Source of the DNA: DATFVA01 sp963839165
Lineage (GTDB): Bacteria > Bacteroidota > Ignavibacteria > Ignavibacteriales > Ignavibacteriaceae
Assembly (NCBI GenBank): GCA_963839165.1
Contig: CAWIUG010000005.1
Location: 496,001 to 560,000, forward strand
Direction of reading: 5' to 3'
DNA length: 64,000 nt
Part shown: positions 18,716 through 28,669 of the stretch, piece by piece
How positions within the stretch are numbered: position 1 is the first letter of the stretch
How the letters are laid out: each line of letters starts with the position of its first letter
Notes under the pieces: generated by a model
Database searches by the model: none
Told to the model about the DNA's origin: nothing
Seen by the model: the letters and a program-made list of their open reading frames with translations, nothing else
Position numbers and translations under genes: made by a program

Positions 18716-18743
18716 TTGACTATGAATTCCGTTGGATTATATT
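18716..18743 (+). promoter_or_regulatory. Sigma70-like promoter in the SCO/DUF2911 gap
   Basis: TTGACT (18716-18721) and TATATT (18738-18743) are separated by 16 bases, a good match to a vegetative promoter. It points to the right, away from the SCO gene, and no plus-strand gene follows for over 1 kb. It would start transcription near 18750, just before two inverted repeats. Confidence 0.4.
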
Positions 18744-18749
18744 GTACAT

Positions 18750-18885
18750 CAGAAGTTGATAATTAATTATCAGCTTTTATTTTAATACTTATTAATTTAA
18801 TTATTAAGATTGATTGGATAACCAAGTAAACAGAGTTAAATCTGCTGAAAAGTTATCCAATCTTATTTTAAACCCGTTTTTTTTC
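18750..18885 (+). ncRNA. Candidate small RNA with two hairpins
   Basis: Downstream of the predicted promoter lies a 10-bp stem with a TTAA loop (18754-18777, arms AAGTTGATAA and TTATCAGCTT) followed by a T-rich stretch. A perfect 11-bp inverted repeat follows, GATTGGATAAC (18812-18822) with GTTATCCAATC (18852-18862). Its loop contains a CAGA/TCTG inner stem. T-rich sequence and a run of eight T (18877-18884) follow. No open frame of note is present. The structure could also be an operator region for the flanking genes. This is inference from sequence only. Confidence 0.35.
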
Positions 18886-18895
18886 GAATACTTTT

Positions 18896-19733
18896 TTATT
18901 TTGCTTCATTCCATTCATCTAATTTCTTCTTCATATTATCATAATCAAACGGGGGTGTTTTCATGTTTGCACCCTGGCCGATCGCCTTCTCCATTACAGT
19001 TACAGCTTCATCCATACTGCCCATTTTAGCAAGATATTGGGCTTTTATTCTCTGGTTCCAGTAATTCTCGTTTGTAAGTACCGAAGCCTGAATCCACTTA
19101 TAGCCTTTCATCCAGATTAACATTATTCTGCAGGCAATACGAGGCCGCAGAGCTAAGATCCTGCCATGTATCAAGGTTCCTGGCATTTTCCAGAACAAGG
19201 TTCTGTGTTTCAACATCTACGGTAAATGACAATTTCAGTTTTTCCCACAAAAGGTTTACCTTAGCACTGTTTTCATCCATATCCGTAATCGTAAAGGCCA
19301 TCCTTTCTGTAAATGGATTTACCTCAGGTTTTGCTTTTATCCGCAGCACATCTTTTATACTGACGTAATCCATAGGATCGTCTATTTTGGTATCACCGCT
19401 GAAGATTATCTCCCATTCATCCTTTCCTGGTATCATATGAATTCCGTAAGTGCCTGCATCGAGTTTATCTCCGTTAACCTGAAAAGGCGTACTGAATGTT
19501 ATTGATGTAACTTCATTAGCTCCGGTTCTCCAGACTTTCCCATAAGGGACCAGATCACCCCATATTGCCCTGCCTTTTACACCAAGTGAGCTGTAATCGA
19601 CAGTAATTCGTGTAATACCAACTACCTGACTTACCGAAGCGTCGGGACTTGGCCTCGGTATTTGAAAATTTTGTGCAGATAAAATATGTCCCGATACAAA
19701 AAGTATGGTGAATAACAAGAGATAATTACACAT
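18896..19733 (-). pseudogene. DUF2911 exported protein, split by a one-base frameshift
   Basis: The N-terminal 211-codon frame has a signal peptide and a DUF2911 domain (IPRPSPDASVSQ, VWRTGANEVTSI, DAGTYGIHMIP). It stops at 19098. The C-terminal part continues in another frame (18896 to about 19105) as a TPR-like tail starting YKWIQASVLTNENYWNQR. Removing one A from the AAA at 19106-19108 joins NVNLDE to GYKWIQ and gives one protein of 278 residues. A good Shine-Dalgarno (GAGGAG) precedes the ATG at 19733. The function of DUF2911 is unknown. This is either a sequence error or a real inactivating or recoded site. Confidence 0.85.
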
Positions 19734-19926
19734 AAAACTCCTCTTGATGGTTTATAGTGTTAGAACTTTAAGATTAGGTTAAGTGATAAATTAAAATAAT
19801 CATTGTTTTATAGTTATCTAAAACTGAAAATTCCTCATTCCTCTAAAAAATGTATTCCTATTTTTATTCAAAAAAAGTATATTGATGCAAGTTTCTAAAT
19901 CATTTTAATTATATAGGGAAATTGTT

Positions 19927-20277
19927 ATGCTTAAAAACCTGTCACCCGAGGATAGAAGGTCCGAGGAAACTACAATAATCAGTGCTGGGGTAAAAATTGA
20001 AGGAAAAGTTAAAAGTAATGGGAATATTAGGGTTGAAGGAGAAATTCAGGGAGATATAATTTCCCAGGGAAGTGTTGTAATCGGAAGCAATGGTGAAGTA
20101 AACGGCCAGATAAACGGCGATTCTGTGGCAATTGGAGGAAATGTAACCGGTACAGTAAAAGCTAAAAACCGTCTTACTTTGGAAGAAAAATGCAATCTTC
20201 AGGGTGATATATTCACCAAATCTTTAATAGTGAAGGAAGGGGCTAAATTCGACGGTAAATGTAAGATGGGCGAATAA
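19927..20277 (+). CDS. Bactofilin-type polymer-forming cytoskeletal protein
   Basis: Bactofilins self-assemble without nucleotides into filaments involved in shape and in localising wall enzymes. The 116-residue protein shows the family beta-helix pattern of short turns from about residue 20 on (GVKIEGKVKSNGNIRVEGEI, then GSVVIGSNGEV and GTVKAKNRLTLEEKC). The N-terminus is short and polar. A bactofilin in a rod-shape-competent cell is plausible, but its partner is not visible here. The ATG is preceded by a weak AGGGAAATTGTT signal. Confidence 0.9.
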   Translation: MLKNLSPEDRRSEETTIISAGVKIEGKVKSNGNIRVEGEIQGDIISQGSVVIGSNGEVNGQINGDSVAIGGNVTGTVKAKNRLTLEEKCNLQGDIFTKSLIVKEGAKFDGKCKMGE

Positions 20278-20314
20278 TCGGAACTCTTAACCCACTTCAG
20301 GAAAGGTGCGAGAA

Positions 20315-20965
20315 ATGTTTATTGGACACTTTGGAGCGGGTTTGGCCGGCAAAAAAGCCGCCCCCGGGCCCTCATTAGGTACAATGTTTTTAGCGGCTCA
20401 GCTTCTTGATCTTATTTGGCCGATTTTGATCCTGACAGGAATTGAGAGGGTAATTATAGCGCCCGGTGTTACATCTTCTAATCCACTTGAATTCATTTAT
20501 TATCCGTATTCTCACAGCCTTTTGTTGGTATTGGTCTGGTCTTTACTGTTCGGGGTAATTTACTACACTATTAAGAAAAACCTGAACGGTGCAGTCATTC
20601 TCGGACTCCTGGTACTAAGTCATTGGATACTTGATCTATTGGTTCATATTCCTGATCTTCCTCTTTATCCGGGCAGTTCTGTAAAAGCAGGTCTGGGTCT
20701 CTGGAATTATCCAGTTGTGTCAGTTATCATTGAGAGCCTTATTTTCGCTCTTGGTATATACCTCTATTTGAATTCAACAAAAGCAAAAAACAAAAAAGGG
20801 ACATTTTTATTCTGGGGATTGATTCTATTCCTGGTGGTAATATATGTTATGAACTTTTTTGGACCGCCTCCACCTTCTACTCAGGCAATTGGATATGCGG
20901 GTTTGCTTCAATGGATATTTATTCCGTGGGCATACTGGATAGATAAAAACAGGATATTAAGATGA
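20315..20965 (+). CDS. Polytopic membrane protein, possible metal-dependent hydrolase (YdjM-like)
   Basis: The 216-residue protein has about six hydrophobic helices. Conserved-looking His and Asp residues occur in IGHFGAGLAGKK at the N-terminus, YPYSHSLL and LSHWILDLLVHIPD, the pattern seen in the YdjM/membrane-bound metal-dependent hydrolase family. I chose the ATG at 20315 because AGGAAAGG lies eight bases upstream; a GTG at 20306 would sit inside that signal. It follows bactofilin by 37 bases and may be co-transcribed with it. The hydrolase function is a family-level inference. Confidence 0.7.
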   Translation: MFIGHFGAGLAGKKAAPGPSLGTMFLAAQLLDLIWPILILTGIERVIIAPGVTSSNPLEFIYYPYSHSLLLVLVWSLLFGVIYYTIKKNLNGAVILGLLVLSHWILDLLVHIPDLPLYPGSSVKAGLGLWNYPVVSVIIESLIFALGIYLYLNSTKAKNKKGTFLFWGLILFLVVIYVMNFFGPPPPSTQAIGYAGLLQWIFIPWAYWIDKNRILR

Positions 20966-20982
20966 GCTATTGATGTTGAATA

Positions 20983-23422
20983 TTAGGTAACCTTTACTAT
21001 CACCATGGTCATATCGTCATGCTGAAGTGCTTTCCCTATAAATACGTTCACATCTTCAATTGTCTTCTGAAGCAGTTCGTTTGCAGTACAGTCGATATTT
21101 TTTGATATGCTTTCCTTTAATCTTTCTTCTGTGTATTCATATTTATACTTATTCCTGGCTTCCGTAAAACCATCGGTATAAAATACAAAAGCATCTCCCT
21201 TTCGCAGCTCAACTTTTATTTCTTTGATGGTGCTGCCGAAGATTTTTCCTTTTTCTAATCCAAGTGCAAGTCCTGTAGGACTAAGCAGCTCTACATCTTT
21301 CTTTCCTGATTGCCGGGCTATAACAGGATTATGACCGGCTCTGGAAAACGTGAGTGTTTTTGTCTTCACATCAAATATTCCGAAGATCATACTTATAAAT
21401 GTTCCGCGTTCAACATTTTCGTAAAATAGTTCGTTTATTTTTATCAGGAATTCTGAGGGTGTATCTATAGTTTTCGACAAAGCTTTTACGAATCCCTTCG
21501 CAAGCGTCATATAGAATGCAGCCTGGGTTCCTTTACCTGAAACATCACCGATAATAATTGCTAATCTGTTCTCATCCAATTTGACAAAGTCATAATAATC
21601 TCCTCCGACTTCAAATGCTGGCAGACATTTTGCCGCGATGTCAAGACCCTTGAATTGAGGATTCTTTACCGGTAAAAAACTCATCTGTACATCCCGGGCT
21701 ATCTCAAGCTCCCTCTGCATCCTCTGGCGTTCGGTTATATTCTTTACAAAGGCCGGAGTTATGGAATCATAGCTGCTTACTTTATCTTTGGTAAATAAGC
21801 CGATGATAAGAAATATAGCTGCAAGAAAGAACACAAGAATGAGATAATATCCCGAATTCAGATAGTACGCGTTCCCGCTAGTAAACAATGATACGCCGAT
21901 GTCAATAATATGGTAAATAATTAAGGAAATTAAAGCAGCAAGAACATCAAGATAATTAAAGAGCAATATGAAAAGTGCGCCGGTGATAGTTCCGGTTATG
22001 ACACCCCAGTAGATGGGCATAAGGTTATTAAAGTTTATTAGTCCCCATAGCAGTGCACTGAGAGGGACCAGCAGGTAGAGAGTATTAAATCTTCTTTTAA
22101 GTCCCGAATAAACAAATAACAGAAAGATAGCAGTAGTATAAATTTCCGGATAAATACTTTTGTTTATTATATTCAAAGCCGGACTGACAGAATGAAAATG
22201 TGAAATCGTGGTTGAAGTATCTTTAATAATGAAAGATATACTCAATAGTTTTTCGGAGATGAATAAAATTCCTATCCATACAAGGTATATAAGAAAACCT
22301 CCAATCATACCTGATAAACCTGCTGTTCCTACCTTTGAATGAAAGGCATAACCTTTTGTAAGAAGATCCAGAGAGATAAATTTTTCCTTCCACGCCTCCC
22401 TCGCTATAGTTTCACTTACTGCCCAGCTAATGAATACCCCTGCAGCTAGAAATATAGTACTAAAAATTTAATGGGAGCCATAACTCCCACCCTGTCGATG
22501 AGTCAGCAATAATAGTATAAAGATTTATGCTAAATGAAATTCCTACTATGAGACCCATTATAATGGCCAGCCTGAAACTAACCTCGTAAGCCCTGATCCT
22601 TTTATAGCCTATGATAATGATCAGTATATATACAACGATATAAAACGGGACTTCAGTTGCAACAGAAAATATGCTGGTATGTGCCTGAGAAACACTTTCT
22701 GGAACATCGTAAGTCAGACTATATTCTGAGATTGAGTCTCCTGAAACCCTAACCTTAATTATTATATCATTATTTATATCAGCAGATTTCGCTTTCCAGG
22801 AGAAATCATAATCTGTTCTAAACTGCAGTCTCGTTATCTTTGTATTCTGTTCAGTAAAACTTTTTAAAACTTTATAATTAGCATCATTTTGTCCCTCTCC
22901 GGGAACAACAGGAGCATATCGCTTAAGAAACGTCACTGCAAGTTGTCTGGCCTGTTCTTCAGTCACAGGTTTCATTTCAACAGAATCTTCAGGCTCTCTT
23001 TTAAATTTGAGCAGGCTGCCTCTTGTATCAAAATTAAGTTGAATATCCCCCGCTGTTATGTCCTCAACCGGTTTTTCACCACCGTTTATTACGACCTTCC
23101 CTCCCGAACTCTTCCAGTTAAGTTCCCAGTAATAACCTGGAATTTTATTTCGGATAATTTCGTTTGACTGAGAGAATGAATGGGAATCATAAATACTATT
23201 TATCAAATTACTATTTGACTGAAGAGTGGTTGTTACGGTTTTATTTTCTCTGTCAAGGTTAAACTGATCTGCCAGTTTTTCGCCTTTCTCTTTTATCTGG
23301 AGAGAGCTATAATCGAGCTTCACAGCGCCGAGAGGATGAACAGATGGATATAGCAGAAAGATGATATATGCAGAAACAACAGCAACGATAAGAATTGAGA
23401 TGATGAGATATATTCTTTTCAT
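20983..23422 (-). pseudogene. Large membrane SpoIIE/PP2C serine phosphatase, split by a one-base frameshift
   Basis: Two frames form one protein. The upstream frame (from the ATG at 23422, MKRIYLIIS) has a membrane anchor, a large extracytoplasmic region and two or more helices, and stops at 22460. The downstream frame has many helices and a C-terminal PP2C/SpoIIE domain (GGDYYDFVKL, GDVSGKGTQAAF, FYTDGFTEA, QHDDMTMVI). Between 22309 and 22467 the downstream frame is open and protein-like but has no ATG, GTG or TTG. Deleting one base in TTAAATTTTTAG (22460-22470) joins WLPL to IFSTIF, giving about 812 residues. Such phosphatases act in partner-switching signalling; no anti-sigma partner lies nearby. 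Confidence 0.8.
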
Positions 23423-23445
23423 ATAATTCAAGGTTATAGAATCGC

Positions 23446-25050
23446 TCAACCGAAAGTCCACCAAAGTATTGCCAGTATAGAAACTAGGACAATGGATGCT
23501 GCTATATTGACTTTCCTCCATTTTGAATCGGTTTTATAATTTATATCCCCGGTTGAGATTACCAGTTTTTCCAGCTTCTTTCCTGCCGGAACTTCAGTAG
23601 CAAGACTCACAAAGATCAGGACTGCTGAGCAGATTATAAAAAGAAAAACAGCAAAATGAAGAAAGTTGATAGAAGCTATATACCGTAGGAAATCACTGGA
23701 TAAGGGAGAAATTTTATTCTGTATTTCAAGAATAAGTCTAATCCCGCCGAGAACCAGTCCAGTTAACAAGGCAGAAATGGCACCTTTACCATTTACTCTT
23801 TTCCAGAATATTCCGAAAAGAAAGATTGCAGCGATGGGAGGTGATATATAAGCCTGCACACTCTGGAGATAGACATACATCCTGTTATCACTTAGTAATC
23901 CGATAAAAGGAATCCAGAGAAGACCAAGTACAACCATAAAGCCTGTTGTAATGCGTCCGAAGTTAACGGTGGCTTTTTCATCAGCATTCGGTTTCATCTT
24001 CTTGTAGATATCTATAGTCAGCAGTGTGGATGTGGAATTAAACATCGCACTCAGGGATGACATTAAAGCAGCCAGGAGGCCCGCCACAACCAGCCCTTTG
24101 AGACCCGAAGGAAGCAGGTTAGTAATCATCCAGGCGTATGCCTGGTCGCCACTTATAGTACCTTTGGAAAGATAAAATGCAATGATTCCAGGCAGGATTA
24201 AGATAAACACAGGAAGGATCTTGAGGAATCCTGCAAAAATAGTCCCGCTCTGCGCATTCGATAGATTCCGTGCGCTCAGCACACGCTGAACAATATACTG
24301 ATCTGTACACCAGTACCATATCCCTAGAATAGGTGCACCGAAAACAATACCTGTCCACGGAAAATCGGGATCAGTTATTGGTTTAAACATATGCCAATAG
24401 GAGACTGGTGTTCCAGCAACAAGATTATCCCAGCCACCAGCCTGGTTCAGTCCGAGAATTGTTAGTATGACCGATCCGCCGATCAGAATAAACATCTGCA
24501 CAAGGTCAGTATAAATAACAGCCGAAAGTCCTCCTGTAACCGTATATAAACCTGTTATAAGGACAATAACAACAGCCGAGGTATACATGTCCCATCCCAT
24601 TACAGCATTAAGCAATATTCCTCCGGCATAAAGGGCGATCGATATTTTTGTAAGAACATAAGCTATAATAGAGACAATACTAAGATAATATCTGGATGCA
24701 CTATTATATCTTTTTTCAAGAAATTCAGGCATTGTAAATACACCTGATTTCAGGTAAAAAGGAGTAAAAACCCATCCCAGAAGAAGTACTATGAGGCAGG
24801 CAAGCCATTCAAAGTGACCTACTGCCAGTCCTGATTGCGCACCCGTTCCCGCCAGACCCAAAAAATGTTCACTCGAAATATTCGTAGCAAAAAGAGAGGC
24901 TCCTATAGCTACCCAGCCTACATTCCTTCCTGCCAGGAAATATTCCTCACTGTTTTTGTGTTTTTTTCTGAAATAAAATCCGATGGCGAGAACGAGAAGA
25001 ATATAACCTGCTATTACTACAAGGTCTGCTGCGGAAACATTAACTCCCAT
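23446..25050 (-). CDS. Sodium/solute symporter (SSS family)
   Basis: SSS transporters use the sodium gradient to import sugars, amino acids or similar solutes. The 534-residue protein has about 13 membrane helices, with the N-terminal GFYFRKKHKNSEEYFLAGRN segment and SLFATNISSEHFLG, both characteristic. GLYTVTGGLSAVIYTDLVQ is the sodium-symporter signature. Similarity in feel is closest to the SGLT-like sugar branch, but the substrate cannot be fixed. It lies 23 bases upstream of the phosphatase start and may share its transcript. Confidence 0.9.
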   Translation of the reverse strand: MGVNVSAADLVVIAGYILLVLAIGFYFRKKHKNSEEYFLAGRNVGWVAIGASLFATNISSEHFLGLAGTGAQSGLAVGHFEWLACLIVLLLGWVFTPFYLKSGVFTMPEFLEKRYNSASRYYLSIVSIIAYVLTKISIALYAGGILLNAVMGWDMYTSAVVIVLITGLYTVTGGLSAVIYTDLVQMFILIGGSVILTILGLNQAGGWDNLVAGTPVSYWHMFKPITDPDFPWTGIVFGAPILGIWYWCTDQYIVQRVLSARNLSNAQSGTIFAGFLKILPVFILILPGIIAFYLSKGTISGDQAYAWMITNLLPSGLKGLVVAGLLAALMSSLSAMFNSTSTLLTIDIYKKMKPNADEKATVNFGRITTGFMVVLGLLWIPFIGLLSDNRMYVYLQSVQAYISPPIAAIFLFGIFWKRVNGKGAISALLTGLVLGGIRLILEIQNKISPLSSDFLRYIASINFLHFAVFLFIICSAVLIFVSLATEVPAGKKLEKLVISTGDINYKTDSKWRKVNIAASIVLVSILAILWWTFG

Positions 25051-25229
25051 AGATGTCCTTTTATAGTGATAGTGATCGTGTGATAAAAATCAGTATTTTA
25101 TGGAACTCAAATTACTTTAATCGGCTATACAGGTCAAGAAAAAAAGGATTATTTACCATATTCAGTTGAGGTCACAAATGAATTATTAAGGTATTGTTAA
25201 AATATCTCTCTAATTAATAACTTGAGTAT

Positions 25230-26939
25230 ATGATTATTACAAGAAAAGCTGTTCTTACAACAATATTATTGTGCATTCTTCATTTCACTTCTTTTGCCTT
25301 CACAATCGCCACAGATTCAATACTGGTACAAGCTGGTGAAGGAAAAATCATTAAGGATATATACATAAATAACATCGACGTTTCCGGCCCCCCAATAAAA
25401 GATGGAAAAGACTGGAAACCTGATATTTTTGGAAAAATAGGAAACGCACTTCATTTTAAAACAAAAACCTGGGTAATCAGAAACATCCTGCTTTTTACTG
25501 AAGGAGATAAACTTGATCCGCAGTCAATTGAGGATAGTGAAAGGCTCCTTCGCCAATCAGGTTATTTTTATGATGCGGAAATAAGGCCTGAAGCTTTGGA
25601 TGAACCTGGAGCAGTGAATGTTTACGTATCAACAAAGGATAAGTGGACACTTGACCCGCAGATTTCCTATAGTCCCAAAAGTAAGAGCGGGTACTTAGGA
25701 TTAAAAGACAGAAACCTTATGGGCCTGGGACATTCGGCAGGTTTAGTGATCACACACGATGAAGATTCCTATATAGGATGGGGAGGTAAATTTGATTATA
25801 CCATAAATAATATAAAGGGTACATTTGTAAATACTTCTCTTAACCTGGCAAGTAATAATAAAAGCAATCTTTTCCAGATTAGCCTTAACCGTGCATTCGT
25901 TACAACACAGACCAAGTGGGCAGGAGGACTTGACTTTACCTGGGAGCATGATGATTTACGATTTCTGAATGGGGATAAGAAATTCACGCTCATTCCATTT
26001 AGCTTTGATTCACAGGATTTATGGGTTGGACGGTCGTTTGCACTCCCCTTTCTATCGGGTCCTGTAGCTAAAAACTCTTCTTTTATAATTTCCGGAAGGT
26101 ATTTCCGCAAACATTACAGGATAAGACCGCTGACCACCCCTGATTCCAATAAGATTTTTGAAAATCATAGACTTTACCTCGTAAGCCTGGGAGCCATAAA
26201 CAGAAAATTTTACAAAGCATATTATGTTAGCGAATTTGGAGTTACCGAGGATATTCCTGTCGGAGGAATGATGGCACTTACGACCGGTTCAGATTCAAGA
26301 GAATTTTACAACCGATGGTATTATGGAATGCGGCTAGTTTATTCTGCCCAGTTTAACCATGCCGGTTATTTTTCGGGAAATTTTGAAGTTGGAGGTTTCA
26401 AATTTGCTGATAAATGGGAACAGAATACGATAAAATTTGATTTTATTTATCACTCTCCTCTTGTTTTCAGGGATGGATGGAAAGCAAGGTTCTTTGTTCA
26501 GAATAATTATATACTAGGGTTCAACAGATTTAACGGAGAACAAATTTATCTTGACCGTACTTCCGGAATGCCGGGATATAATGAATTTTCAATAGCCGGG
26601 GTTAAACGGAATGTGCTTAATCTGGAAATGAGACTTTTTACCCCTTATGATATCCTGGGATTTGTCATTGGTGGAATAGCCTTCGCTGACTATGCTTTGA
26701 TATCGGGAGCGAATCAGAATTTGTTATCGAGTCGGGTTTACCAGGGATACGGTTTTGGATTAAGAACTCAGAATCAATCAATCTCTAAAACTAACTTTGA
26801 ACTAGCTCTTGTATATAATCCATACAACCCTGTTTCAGGCAGCGGCAAAACAGAAATTATTTTCTCGGCTGCATTCGTACTCGGCAGCAGAAACTTTAAT
26901 TTTGATGAACCTGTTACCGTTAACTTTTCAAATGAATAA
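25230..26939 (+). CDS. BamA/Omp85-like outer-membrane protein with POTRA-like N-terminus
   Basis: The 569-residue protein has a signal peptide (about 1-24) and one POTRA-like region (about 100-150: LLRQSGYFYDAEIRPEA, VNVYVSTKDKW). A predicted beta-barrel follows (about 160-569) with alternating hydrophobic and aromatic residues and the GLGHSAGLVITHDEDSY segment. It is shorter than BamA (about 800 residues) and so is probably an Omp85-superfamily relative rather than the essential assembly factor. No partner gene lies nearby. Confidence 0.75.
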   Translation: MIITRKAVLTTILLCILHFTSFAFTIATDSILVQAGEGKIIKDIYINNIDVSGPPIKDGKDWKPDIFGKIGNALHFKTKTWVIRNILLFTEGDKLDPQSIEDSERLLRQSGYFYDAEIRPEALDEPGAVNVYVSTKDKWTLDPQISYSPKSKSGYLGLKDRNLMGLGHSAGLVITHDEDSYIGWGGKFDYTINNIKGTFVNTSLNLASNNKSNLFQISLNRAFVTTQTKWAGGLDFTWEHDDLRFLNGDKKFTLIPFSFDSQDLWVGRSFALPFLSGPVAKNSSFIISGRYFRKHYRIRPLTTPDSNKIFENHRLYLVSLGAINRKFYKAYYVSEFGVTEDIPVGGMMALTTGSDSREFYNRWYYGMRLVYSAQFNHAGYFSGNFEVGGFKFADKWEQNTIKFDFIYHSPLVFRDGWKARFFVQNNYILGFNRFNGEQIYLDRTSGMPGYNEFSIAGVKRNVLNLEMRLFTPYDILGFVIGGIAFADYALISGANQNLLSSRVYQGYGFGLRTQNQSISKTNFELALVYNPYNPVSGSGKTEIIFSAAFVLGSRNFNFDEPVTVNFSNE

Positions 26940-27056
26940 TTGAATGGGATTATGCTCAGACTTACTCCATGAAAAATATACTCACATTATTAAACTTTTA
27001 TTATAATATTTAGTTCTAATTAAAATTCAACTTGAAAGCCAGGTATTCAACTTAAT

Positions 27057-28592
27057 TTGACAAAATCCCTTGTATTGCTTTACTGCTTTTTGCTGACGAT
27101 GACTGTATTCGGTCAGGATTCAACAAAAAGTTTTGCATTTAAGAATAATAAACCGCAAACCCGGCCCAACATTTTCTATCAGCCGGATTTGTCATATCGT
27201 ATATGGCAGCAGTTTAATCTAATAAGAGAAGCAAATTCAGGTGACCCGCTCGCCCAGCATGAACTGGGTATAAGATATCTCCTGGGAGAAGGTGTTGAAG
27301 CCGACACCGTTAAGGCCGCAAAGTGGATAAAAAGCGCGGCTGACCATGGTGTAACAGCTGCTAAGTATAATTACGCTATTCTTCTGATAAACGGATGGGG
27401 TACCGACTGGAATCCTTTTGAAGCTTTCAAATTCTTCAGCGACGCCGCGAATGATGGTATGTCTGATGCTCAGTATGCAGTAGGTCTCCTTTATACAGAT
27501 AATCTTGTGGTTAAACGTAACTGGGGAAAGGCCTATAACTGGATCAGAAAAGCTGCCCGGGAAGGCAGCAGTAATGCAAAAGAAACTTTGCAGGAGATAA
27601 AAAATAAAGTTCCTGAATCCAGTTTAGATACCACCGAAGCAAATCCCGGCAGACAGGATACCAGTCTTGCTTCCGTTAACAGCTCTCAGCTTAAATCTTC
27701 TCTCGGTCTGGTTTACATAAACTTTGAAGATATTATGGATACGATTCCGACTATAACCAACAGAAGATTGCTCGAAGATCTAACCCATTCGGGTTTCACC
27801 GAACTTTCAGATTCAATTAAGAACAGTCTGAATGACACTAATTATGTCACCATCTCCAGGTTCATTCCTCTAATAATTGAAGCAGCAGACTATGGAAGTC
27901 CAGAAGCACTGGCTTTTCTCGGCAGGCTTTATGAGAAGGGTATCTACTATAAAAGAGATCTGCTCTCCGCAATAGAATTTTACATCCGGGCATCCAGACT
28001 TGATAATCCTGCTGCATCAATTCTTCTGTATTACATGAAGAAAGAAGGAATATTTTTTCCTCTGATAAAGAAAGAAAGCGATGCCGGAAACCCGGCTGCA
28101 ATGTTCGATTGGTATGGTTTAGAGATACTGGGACTGGATCACCAGATTGTTTTAGACGATGCAGTAAATCTTCTGAAAAAGTCTTCTGAAAAAAACTTTA
28201 TCCCTGCTCTCATTGAGTACGGGCTTTTATATTATTCCGGACAGAAGCAAAACCTTACTAAAGCTTTTTCGTTATGGCAGCAGGCTGAGAAGCTCGGATC
28301 CGGTGATGCCGGGATCAGAAAAGATGCTGCTGTAATTCTGGATCAATTACCAACCACAGATTACAATAGCATGGTTGATCGGCTTCTCTCCGCATCTGCT
28401 AAAGGTTCAATACTGGCCCAATCTGCAGCCGGGTATGCATACGAGAACGGAATCGGAGTTATTAAAAATACCGCAAAGGCTGTTACATATTACAGGGACT
28501 CAGCACAGCGGGGCAGCCGGTTTGCCTATCAACGATTAAAAGCGCTTTATGATAGCATAAGACCCTCTGGTACTGAATTCGACGTTGATTGA
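27057..28592 (+). CDS. Exported Sel1-like repeat protein
   Basis: The 511-residue protein begins with a signal peptide (about 1-19, ending VFGQ). It has Sel1-type repeats, clearest at residues 60-100 (AQHELGIRYLLGEGVEADTVKAAKWI), 135-170 (AQYAVGLLYTDNLVVKRNW), mid-protein (EALAFLGRLYEKGIYYKRDL) and near the C-terminus (AQSAAGYAYENGIGV). Sel1 repeats form superhelical protein-binding surfaces. The start is a TTG at 27057 following AAAGCCAGG. The role here is unknown. Confidence 0.8.
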   Translation: MTKSLVLLYCFLLTMTVFGQDSTKSFAFKNNKPQTRPNIFYQPDLSYRIWQQFNLIREANSGDPLAQHELGIRYLLGEGVEADTVKAAKWIKSAADHGVTAAKYNYAILLINGWGTDWNPFEAFKFFSDAANDGMSDAQYAVGLLYTDNLVVKRNWGKAYNWIRKAAREGSSNAKETLQEIKNKVPESSLDTTEANPGRQDTSLASVNSSQLKSSLGLVYINFEDIMDTIPTITNRRLLEDLTHSGFTELSDSIKNSLNDTNYVTISRFIPLIIEAADYGSPEALAFLGRLYEKGIYYKRDLLSAIEFYIRASRLDNPAASILLYYMKKEGIFFPLIKKESDAGNPAAMFDWYGLEILGLDHQIVLDDAVNLLKKSSEKNFIPALIEYGLLYYSGQKQNLTKAFSLWQQAEKLGSGDAGIRKDAAVILDQLPTTDYNSMVDRLLSASAKGSILAQSAAGYAYENGIGVIKNTAKAVTYYRDSAQRGSRFAYQRLKALYDSIRPSGTEFDVD

Positions 28593-28669
28593 GTTAAATC
28601 CATTATAAACTTCAGTCAATTCTATATTTTACTTATTTTACGTATACAATATTTCTAAGAAGTTCAGAA

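Noticed and set aside
18814..19029. 71-codon plus-strand frame before DUF2911
   Set aside because: It overlaps the inverted repeat and the DUF2911 C-terminus on the other strand; low-complexity sequence without a domain.
18896..19733. Programmed frameshift as an explanation of the three split genes
   Set aside because: No canonical slippery heptamer and no clear stimulatory structure were seen at these sites; sequence error or real mutation is simpler.
23423..23521. N-terminal extension of the large phosphatase
   Set aside because: It would overlap the symporter gene by about 75 bases; the ATG at 23422 gives a natural membrane-anchor start.
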